Source of the DNA: Labia minor
Lineage: Eukaryota; Arthropoda; Insecta; Dermaptera; Spongiphoridae
NCBI GenBank assembly: GCA_963082975.1
Contig: OY720348.1
Location: 16,612,078 to 16,676,077, forward strand
Direction of reading: 5' to 3'
DNA length: 64,000 bases
The notes beneath the pieces were generated by a model. It ran no database searches. It had not been told where the DNA came from and was given only the letters and a program-made list of their open reading frames with translations. The position numbers were made by a program, and so were the translations under genes. Position 1 is the first letter of the stretch; every line of letters begins with the position of its first letter. Below, in pieces: positions 33,848-44,900 of the stretch.

Positions 33848-36800
33848 TTATTCTATAAATAGATTGGCAAAATAAAATCTTTTTACAACCGATGGGTATT
33901 GGAAAGGTTCAAAAATGGATGGATGAGTCAATGAATAAAGTTAATTATAGAACTACTACTATTACTACAAAGTTCCCAATACATATATATATATATAGGG
34001 TGTGTGTGAGAGAGAGAGAAAGAGGGATTTTTTAAAATAACCCTAGTAATAAAATTGATTTTATGTATTATTTTTATATTTTTTTTATTGTTAGTACTGA
34101 GCCATCTCATAGATTTTAAATTTAAAAAATAGCTACTATCCATCTCATCTTCTTCTATAAAACTGGAATATTATTGAACTAGCTAATAATAACACACTGC
34201 TCTACAAAGTAAATACGTTTATTTTATATACTTAATAGAGTATATATATATATTCATAAAAATTAAATATTCAATCATCTATATTTTCAAAATAGTGTTT
34301 ATAAAAACAAAAACCAAAAAATATATATAAATATATGTATTGGGAACTTTGTAGTAATAGTAGTAGTTCTATAATTAACCTCTTTCATTGACTCATCCAT
34401 CCATTTTTGAACCTTTCCAATACCCATATATATATATATATTTATATGTAATATATATATATATATATTTATTTATATGTATTTTTTTGGTTTTTGTTTT
34501 TATAAACACTATTTTGAAAATAGCTGATTGAATATTTAATTTTTATGAATATATATAATACAGGGTGCTTCAAAAAAATGTATACACACTTTGAACTTCC
34601 ATAGAAAATTTATTTAACGTTCTACAAAGTTAAATTTCAGGAAAATAGAAAGCTGAAAGTCCAATGTAAATGAAACATAAATAACAAATGTTAATACTGT
34701 TCAAATTGGTGACCTGCAGCATCAATACAATTCTGAGTACGTGTTACCACTGATTCTGTACATCGTATCAAATCGTCCAATGAGATTTCTCTACACACTG
34801 CTTGAATCTCATTCCAAAGAATGTCTAGGTTACGTGGTTTACGTTTGTACACGTCATCTTTTACTGTGCCCCACAAGAAGAAATCCAGTGGTGTAAGGTC
34901 TGGAGAGCGTGCTGGAAACTCGAAGAAATAATTACTGATTCTTGCCTCTCTTCAGAATGCGTAGCACGCTGCTAGCACTTACATCACTTTCACGTGCCCC
35001 TTGCCTTGAAGATTTGTTAGGAGAGCGTTGAAACAGTTCCAACACTAGCCTTGTAGAGCGGGAAAATACAATAGTTTAAAGTGTGTATACATTTTTTTGA
35101 AGCACCCTGTATATATATCTTATATAATAGTATATATATACTGCTGAATTTTTTATTGGACACTTCATAAATATTTTCTTCATAGAAATTAAATATTTCA
35201 TCAGCTATTTTCAAAATAGTATCGTTTTTATAAAAACCAAAACCAAAAATAATATTCGATATTTATGTGATTGTAGGTTCACTGGCATTTAGAATGTGAT
35301 AAAATTGGTTCATTAAGTCAAAAATATTTAAAATTATATCAATGAGTCGTTGACTTTTCGAATGAAACACAGGTTTTTGGATAAAAAATTTATTTGATTA
35401 TTCAATGTTGTCTCCTTTAAGTTCTTACACTATGACCAACGTTTCTCCAATTTTTTTATCCCTTCCAAAAAATAAAATTTGTCGAGGACATTATCGGACG
35501 ATTTCATCGTTGGAGTCCAATCTCTTTCCGTCGAGCCATGTCTTCAGGTTTGGAAACAAAAAATAGTCACTTGGGGCTAAATCCGGAAATTAGGGCGGAT
35601 GAGAGAGCAATTCGTATCCAAATTCATGGATTTTCATGGAGATTCAATTTTTTTCCATTTTCTTCTCCAATCACAAGTTAGTCTGCTATTATTGAATGTC
35701 AAACAAAACTAAAAGACCCAGCTGACTCTAATTTCGACAGAAGTCAGCTGATAGTTTCCTAATGACAGGAGCGTGTTGCCATTTCATTTAAGAGACGGGA
35801 AATTCAAAATGTCAAAAAGACTTATTGACCTGACTTCCTATATATATATATATATTCTATTTTTGGATCAATTTAAAATTAATAAAAAAAATATTTATTT
35901 GAAAATATAAATAAAGCTATGAAAAACATTATTTTAAATAAACGGTATAATTTTAGTTAGTCTCTCTTTTAAATGTTTATGTATCTATCTATTTATCTTA
36001 ATGAATAATTTTAGTTAATAGTTGGATTAAATTCAAAAAGCCACGGACTTATTGACCTGACCTCGTATATGAAATGAAATGTAATTATTCTACAATTCTT
36101 ATTCTCAGGCTTATAAAAAATTAGTTTGATTTGTTACATAATTAATTTTTTTTTTTTAAACAATTATTGTAATTATTTTCTTATTCCTTATTAAAATGAA
36201 CTTACAATTATTTTGAAATTTTAAATTCTTATTGATTATTTTTTTATTTCAAAAATGTGTGTGTTTGTAATATGAATTTGATTATTTCTATAAATTACTA
36301 CTACTAATATCTACATATTAATATGGATTGAATTGGAGTATAAAGGTTTATCGTAGATGAACGCGTTGTTCTTGTAGGTTGGAATGTTTAGTTTGGTAGG
36401 TGATGATGCTATGTCCCCTTCCACCACGATTGTTATTCATTGTCTGGTTGGTTATTTCCCCGTGATTTCAAATCCAATCTTCCCTTCGTGTTTATATTTC
36501 CATTTGGGATGTACTAATCATAATAGATTTAGGGATTCTCACTCGCAAATTCAATAGCGTTATTATTTCTATAAACAGTTAATGCTCAATTAGACATTCG
36601 GCCATTTATGCAAATGCCAATTAGACGCTACATGTTTAAATTTGCATGCATTTCTTGGAAGACTCTCCCTCCTCCTCCTCCTCCTCCTCCTCCTCCACCC
36701 CCCCCCCCATCCTCCTGGCCCCTTTTGCCTTTCCCTAAGCTTGCGTTTGTTTTGTTAGCTAATAAAGTATATAGATCCGAAATCGCGTTGTCTCCGCTCT

Positions 36801-39800
36801 CATTTCAGGACCCTTGAGAGTGCTCTGTAATTGCTCGTTCGCCATTTACACATGCAAACGCAATTATTGCGAGGGTGGTGTAAGGGAGGAGGGGCGTGTT
36901 GATAGCATTAGGTGGATGTCGTTGGCCCGCGGGTGTCCATGTGTCCGTAAGCAGCCCCTCGTTGCTCTGCTTACACCTTACGCCCCCACCAGGATCGTCT
37001 TCGGTCTGCAATTTCACGGTTCGGTTGACTCCTAACCCGCTTTGTGTCTGCTGTTGTCTCTTTCCTTGCTGGCCTCGCCATTTTCATATCCAAATCCGTT
37101 TTATTACAAACAGAGGCGGCGAGGCGCAATGATAAGTCTTGCATTTCGCCCCTGGCGCACTTCCCCAAAGATCAAGGGATAGACAATCTTTTTTATGGAA
37201 TCCATTTAAATAAGATAGCTAATTCGGCAAAAAAAAAAAAAAAATAAAATAAAAAATAAAAAATAAAAAAAAAAAAAATAAAATAAAATGAAACAAAAAA
37301 AACAAAACCTGTTCTCTTGTTTTCTTTCTTTTAATTACTGAGCAAACATTCAACAATTTCATACTACAAAATGTCCAAAGAGAGAATCACTTTATCATTA
37401 TACTAGCAAAAATTATATATATATATATATTTGTATTTTGGATAAATTAAACTGCTCTAAGGATTTTATTTTTGAAATTCCCACCATAGATAATTTTTAT
37501 AAAGAAAAAATCGATCTGTATTGGTTTCAGCCTCGGGAAAAATCATCTTCATTAGTTGTTTTTTTTTCTTAATTTAAATTTATATGACGTCAGCAATTAT
37601 GTCAGTCAGCGCTTCCTTATATACAAAATATATTATAAATAAAATAAAATTAAAAATATTTATATCTGTTTTTTATTGCATTAATACATACATTTAAATT
37701 ATTTGAAATATTTTCAGAACGTTTATTAGTTTTTTTTTTTTTTCTTAATTTAAAATAGAAAATTGAAATGTGACGTCATCAACCTCGTCAGACAGTGCTT
37801 CCCTAAATACAAAATATATTATATTAAAACAAATTACGAAATATATTTATGTTATATCAAAAGGCCATACTTTTCTGCCTTTTAGAGAATGAATACAAAA
37901 GTTTAAGGTGTAAATGTTTTATGACTATTTTATGTTCTTTTAAATTATTTGAACGGTGGCTCTGTGAACCAGTTATTAATATTGTCAGCCGAACCCGATA
38001 ATAAGGAATATTTTTTTAAGACCGAGCAGCGGCACGGTGAACCACGTACTCCTTTAATAATTTACATTAAGAGTTTTTTATACAAAGTAAATATTAATAT
38101 TATTATTAATAATTATCAATAGAAAATTAAAATTAATATTTTGTGATAATTTTTATTTCAAAATAATTTCAAAGCACGATGAATTTTTGTTATTAAAAAT
38201 GTGTTTATTATTAATATGTTTATGTGAAGTAATCAACATTTCAGATTTTCCAATGTCTCAGAAATTAGTAACTAAATATAATATCCCTTATAATTGTGTG
38301 TATCTTACATCCATAAGATAGCGTTTATTAAATTAAATTTGAATTAATGTTGGAACATTGAAAAATGTGCATTTAAAAACATTTTTTTTACACAATTCTA
38401 TTTTTTTTCTATAAGATAAAATAAAAGAAAAAAGAAAAGAAAACATGTATGTATGATCCGTCAATTTCAAACGAAAATGCCCGAAATTCGTTTGTCTCGA
38501 TTACAAAAGCTATAATAGAAATTTAAATAACGAAATAAGATTACGTTTTACTTTTGAAGCATCTCGCCCCTCGGTTTTGTTCAATAAAACTTAATCAGCC
38601 ACTGTAACCCCTCGTTTTCCTACTTTTGCTTTATCCTCGCTCTCCCTTTTTTTTTTCTTGTTACTCGTCTGTCTGTCGGTTCATCGAGATATTCGATTCA
38701 TTTGTTTCGAGTGTTTTCGTTTATCGATGGGCTCAAAGAATCTATATAGATATATATTGTATATTTTGTTCCTCCGGGCATCACTTTGAATAACACATGT
38801 CTTATAAAAAAAAAAAATAGGATGATTATTATATTTTCATATTTCTTTTCAATTCAAGGTCCAGTGAATTTATTTTTTTTTTATTTTTTATTTTTATATT
38901 TATAAATTTGTACAATTTTGTTAAGTAATCCCTGAGAGTTTATCCAACATCGGTACTTTAAAAACGTCATTCCTTATGAACTATGAATATTTAAGATTAA
39001 GATTATTATTTAAAATATATTAAACAATTTTAAATAATTTAAAAGAACATAAATTAAAAAAAAATAGTCATAAAACTTTCAGCTCTTAAACGTACGTATT
39101 AATGCAATGAAAGACAGAAAAATATGGCCTGTGGATATAACATATATATATTTCGTAATTTGATTACAAAATATTATTAAAATAAATATTTCTAATTTTA
39201 TTTTATTTATGATATTTTTGGTATTTAAGGAAGCACTGTCCGGTGTTGCCCAGTGCCATTTGTTTTATTATTAAAATTCCTATTTTAAATTAAGAAAAAA
39301 ACTAATAAAGATGATTTTTACTATACATATCGATTTTTCTTTATAAATCTTATCTATGGTGTGAATTTCAAAAAAATTCTTCGAAGAGTTTATTATTTCA
39401 AAAATACAAATATATATATACATATACAATTTTTGCTAGTATAATAAGATAATAACAAATCCAATTGATTTTTCTATTTTCTAAGAGAAGAACTATAATT
39501 TAGAAAGATGTTAAGGTATTTTCAAATTCCCAAAAGGAAAAGTGAAATGGAAAGATGGAATCAATATTTTATTTGCAATATCGGCTTTGTGTTGTTGTCG
39601 GTGTAAAAGCCATGGGGCGGTGAGTGAGGAGGAGGTGGAGGTTGGGGGGGGAAATGGTGTGGGAGGGATGGGGGTGCGGAGTTTCCTAAAGGAAGTGGGA
39701 AGAACCTTCGCTTGCCACACAAGAAATTTCCTATTTACTTCTCTAGGTGGTATTAATCCGTGATTGTTTAATTCCATTTAAGTCTAACAAGCTAACTCTG

Positions 39801-41962
39801 TAACAAGCTTTGATTTACTAAGATAACAATCTCTGCAGTGTAAATAAGATTTTCACTCAAAGCTTAGCAACAACGTCGGAAATGGTCGCCACCAAGGCAG
39901 CAGGTCTTGCTCTAATTATCAATTCATTCCGAGCTAAGTGCCAACCTAGCCACGGGGCTCACATTATACAACTTGAACAACTTCCCCCCACCCACCCCTC
40001 CACCAACTCCTTCCTCCTATCCACCCCCATTACCCCCACCCTCCAACCTCCGGACTTGAAACTTAGCGCCAAAGCAAAAATCTAATCTGAACATAGCGAG
40101 GTCGAAAACGCCGGAGGGATTTTGGGTCTCGGGTCCTCCTACACCCTCCCTCAACGTCCTATCTTATCAAATAGTTATTGGGAAACACTTTGCTTCTAAA
40201 TTAATTAGAAGTTAACTAGTTTGGATGGAAAAAACTGGTATGCGATGACGAATGCCTTTTTCTTTCATTGCAACCGATTGATAGTTCCATTCGAAAACGA
40301 ACCAGTAGCTCCTCTAATAGTTACCTTTTTTGAAACAAACAAGAGATGGAAGCCAGCTTGATGGAAAACAGTTAATTATATTTTAAATGCGGAGTCATAG
40401 CGACACCATTATCGTTCGCTATTGTCAAAAAAAAAAAAAAAAAAAAATTCAGAAGACCCATTGAAAGCAGTCCATTATTCCTTTCAATTAAGTCTTCAAA
40501 TGGATTTCCAACGGATTGATGAGAGCAATGTGACAAATCCTCTCCGACTAATATAATAACAAAAAGTCGAGTTGCGGTAGGTGTGGAATTGAGGGTTCAT
40601 GACTTGGCACTCGAGCGCTCACGCAACCCTCCCCCCCTCCCTTACCCCGGACCGTAGTTCCGAGTTGGGTTTTGTCGGGGAAGTGGGGACCCATAAACTC
40701 CCCATAATTGTCCTCGAGATGGTCATTTCAAAGAAACGACCATGAAGCATCACGAAAGCAAATATGGCGCTCTCTCTCTCTCTCTTTTATTCTTCTTACT
40801 ACTCGTTTCAATTAAATATCGAGTATCGACGCTAACGATAACTATTTTGAAAACTAATTAGACCATAGTTAATTATTTTTTCAAGATACACCAATCACCG
40901 TCCCTCTTGTTTGTTACATCCCCTTTAAAATAATTATAAGTATGAATCAATAAAACGAAGAACACAATTCAAGACAAACCACAAACAATAGTGAAAAAAT
41001 AATTTCCAAAAACCAGAAAAATTTTACAAATCGAATATGATCAACGCTTCATTGTTTTTGGTTGGTACTTTCTACTTCAAAAGTGTCTTTCCGATAATTA
41101 CATAAATTATTTTTCCAAAAACCAGAAAAATTTTACAAATCGAATATGATCAACGTTTCATTGTTTTTGGTTGGTACTTCCTACTTCAAAAGTGTCTTTC
41201 CGATAATTACATAAATAAAAAAATCATATTTCTTGGATCAAATAACTTCGAAAAGAAGGAATGGAATGTAGATCATTTGCCATATTTTTTTAATTATATT
41301 CACTCTAAATTTTATTTTTTTTTTTTTTTCATATTATTTAATTAAAAATTTTATTAATATACAAACATTCGCTATTCTATTAAAACTTACTCATTTTGGC
41401 AATTAATTTTTTTTTATAAAAAATTTCAAAGTTGATTAGGGCTTTTTTACTAATATATAATCACAACCGCCACTTAACTAATTTTTATTTTTATTATTGT
41501 TTTTTAGTATTGATATCAATATTAAATACTATTAATTGAATGTCCATATTACCTAATTTGAAGGTTGTCAACTACTGGTGCTTTTAGGGGCTAATGTTAA
41601 AAAAAATTATAAAAAATAAAATAAAAATAGAAAATTACATTGGTTTGCCTATAAATTCTTCTTTATTCACCAATGAATCTTATTATCCAAAAAAAAACTC
41701 AAATTGATATCTGATAAAAAACAGAGATATCAAATTTTTCTCGTAGTTGTCCTTATAGTGTCAACTATACCTTATATACCTTATATATATATATATATAT
41801 ATATTGGAAATATTTTATATATTCACCACTGAATTCAAATATTAACATAATTTCAATAGATATTTTTTTATTTTTCCATCCCCTTTTTTCAGCTTCTAAT
41901 AAATTTATATATTTTTAATATATACATTCATAGACATATGTAAAAAAATATTTTATGATAAC

Positions 41963-41995
<33 letters not shown>

Positions 41996-44900
41996 TCTTG
42001 ATTCATATAAATACATTAATAAAAATAATTTCAATTTGTTAATTAAGAATGAATAAGTAAAATGTTGTAATGTATGTAGATTTAGATTGGAAGTATTGTA
42101 TATATGGAATATATGATATATAACAGGGGTGGCCATACTTGGTGATATTTAGAGCCATATTGAAAAATCGAAATGTTTAAGAGCCAAATCGAAAATTTTT
42201 TTTTGTATTTTTTAGAGCCATATTGAAAAATCGAAAATGTTTAAAAGCCAAATCGGAAAAAAAATTACCTTTTTTTTGAGGGGGGGGGGTATTTTAAATA
42301 TATGTGTCATGACTTTAAATTTTTTAATTAAGCCACAATAAACTCAAAAAGAGCCACGGTTTGACCACCGTTGTTATATAATAAAGAAATTATATTCTAT
42401 GTTAGTATATGATGTTTTAATTGGATTCGATGATAAGAGAAGAATTAAGCATGTTGTCTTAAATTTAATCGAGAAGTCGAATCGAATGGACGTGGAATGG
42501 ACCAAAAGAGACGGTGGGGGGTGGGGGGAGAGCGCTGTCTAAAAAGGGGTTCCGCGCTCTGACACATAAAACCCGGCGCAAGTTATTATGTATAAGATGT
42601 TTTCGCCAAGGGAAATTAAGTGTCTTCATAAAGTGTGAGAAGAAGGGAAGAGACTAGTATAGAATGCATGAGATTTCTACCTAAGACAACTAACTTCGAT
42701 ATATAAGCAACTTTACATATGCACTAAAACCGGGTTGCATCTCTCTCTACGCGACGATGAATATTAGAATGGTTTCTCAGGAAATAATCCTCGTAAATGT
42801 GTCATTTCGGTCCTCCCGCCTCTCTTTATTATGATCAAATATAATTGAATTGACTTAAAGGGGATTGGTGGTAGGACGAGCGTAAGGGTGTAGGGCAAGA
42901 GGCGGGGGGGGGAGAGACGCGGGTGGAAAATTATTCAACTGGCCGAAAAAGAGGAGAATAATCCGTCCGAGATTGATTTTTTTACTTTCATCCGTTACGA
43001 ATACAAAGCGAATCGAATCTTTAATTTGCTAATACGCCATGGCAATGTCTCCTGCCCCTCTCGGATTGGAGCCCGAGCTTCGATGCAAAATTAATTTTTC
43101 GGCAGTTAAATGAGAGCGACCCGTTTCTCCTGACCATAAATAAACCCTTCCTAATCTTTTTTAAGGGAAAATTAAAACTTCAATTTTCAAGAGCTAAATC
43201 CCTTCGTACGAGTATAAAATGATCAAAAAATCTCGGTTATTAATTCGTAATCTCGGACATTCAGAATATTCTATAAAAATCACATGCTCCAGTTCCTAAA
43301 CCTAATTAAGAGTTTAAAATTAGAATCATTTTTGTTTTTTTTTTTGTTTTTATATGTACCTAGATATATAAGTAGATATATAAAAAAGACATGATTTTCT
43401 TTTCCTTTCGATATTGATTAATTCAATGTGTTTCTCCGTCTAAAAAAGAGATTGGACACCTTCAGAAAACCTTTAGAAAAACTCAAAAGCAATTTTGTTC
43501 GCAAATGAAATAGCTATTAAAAAATATCCCGAAACATAAAAGTGCATTTATTTTATGATCTATTGATCAAAATAATAATAATAAAAAAAAGGGTTGCTCT
43601 TTTTAAAAATAAAAAGGCCTCTGAAACCGTACGAACATTTTCTGGGACTCACCTGAGTAGTTCTGCCAGAAGGCGGCCCCCGTGCCCATCAGTTCCAGGC
43701 CCGAGTAGTTCCACTGCTTGTTGTCGGGGGCCTGGTCTTGGGGGGGCTGCGCCGTCTGCTGCGGTGGGGCCGATGGGGGCGCCTGTGGGGGCCCCGGGGG
43801 TGCGACTGTAGCCCCGGGGGGTGCTTGTCCCCCTCGTGTGTACGCCGCCTCTGCCGCTTCACTCGGACCCCGATGCTCGGAAGTACTCTCTGCAAGACAT
43901 CGACCACGTCATTCTCTCTCTTTCTCTTTCATCCCCCAACTCTCCACCCCACCCGACATTCTCTCTCCACATACAGGCAGACGTGCTCAAAATCAATGGA
44001 TTATCCCAAAAGTTCAATCACCCTTTTAAAAAAAGGGTTAATAGAAAGAAAAAAAATACCCTTGCACTTTAAAAAATACACAATAACAATGAGCACATTG
44101 TGTGTTATAATAATATAACATTCATTATACTTATTATATTAGAAAATATTTAATAATATAGGAAATAAAAGAACCACTTTTTTAAGGTCTAAAAATATTG
44201 TTTTTTATTAGTATATGAGTTCATTGATAGGAAACTATTCGAATTTCAGGTATTCACCAAAGAACATGAATTTCGATGTTTGGTTTATGTTTGTCATTTA
44301 CATGCTCAGATACAATTAACAAAATTTAGGCTTGTGCATGGATGGTTTGGTTGTATGAATGGTAGGCGCATACATGTATTCTAATATTTCAGTTGTGCTG
44401 ATTTTATGCCTATGGCTTTCCAAATAACTCGTCCAGAAGTTCATGAATTCCCTGCGGCGAGGGCTCGAGTTGTAATGAACATCTGACGCTTTGATTGACA
44501 CCAAAATAAAACAAGTTAATTAATCATCAAGTGTTTATTAAGAACCATGGATTATTAATTGTAACTTGAGAATAGTTGGAGAATTTTGGCGTGCAACCAA
44601 AAATGATCAAGAAATGGAGTCATGACAACATTTCGATATAATTAAATACCAACAAAAAAAAATATAGGGAGAATATTATGGGGATGAGGTTGAACTTCTT
44701 TTCTCTAAATTAATCCATTATTTGACATTTAAAAAGTAATTGAAGAAAGCTCGGTATTAATACTTATTAATTCTTAGGGCAAGACAATGGTGGATTAGAA
44801 CTGAAATGGCGGTATTAGCCATTCATTTGCTTTACTAAGATTTTTGTTTGTGTTTGCTCGGCTAAATACACAAGTCGACTTGCGTTCGGCTTCCTTCTTC

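Larger units (their letters stand above)
31588..43652 (-). other. dac intron, about 12.1 kb
   Basis: Separates the WNYSGLELMG exon from the small cassette. It contains an F repeat (32.2 kb), a HINE-A copy (32.6 kb), an inverted-duplicate cluster with a Tc1/IS630 derivative (33.9-35.2 kb), a deleted mariner (35.3 kb), a GC-richer unique patch (36.54-37.2 kb), a 2-kb foldback (37.4-39.4 kb), a tandem duplication (41.0 kb) and a hAT MITE (42.1 kb). 39.5-41.0 and 42.4-43.6 kb are repeat-free, moderately GC-rich unique sequence. Confidence 0.8.

Noticed and set aside
37401-39441. Long-repeat structure as a large self-synthesising or LTR-type element
   Set aside because: The repeats are inverted, not direct, the total length is 2 kb and nothing in the centre codes for a polymerase, integrase or capsid.
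41915-42136. Frame with a long Tyr run
   Set aside because: Translation of a (TAA)n microsatellite on the opposite strand.
43542-44118. Plus-strand open frames of 83-126 codons over the dac 43.65-kb exon
   Set aside because: They are antisense shadows of the GC-rich dac coding exon on the minus strand.
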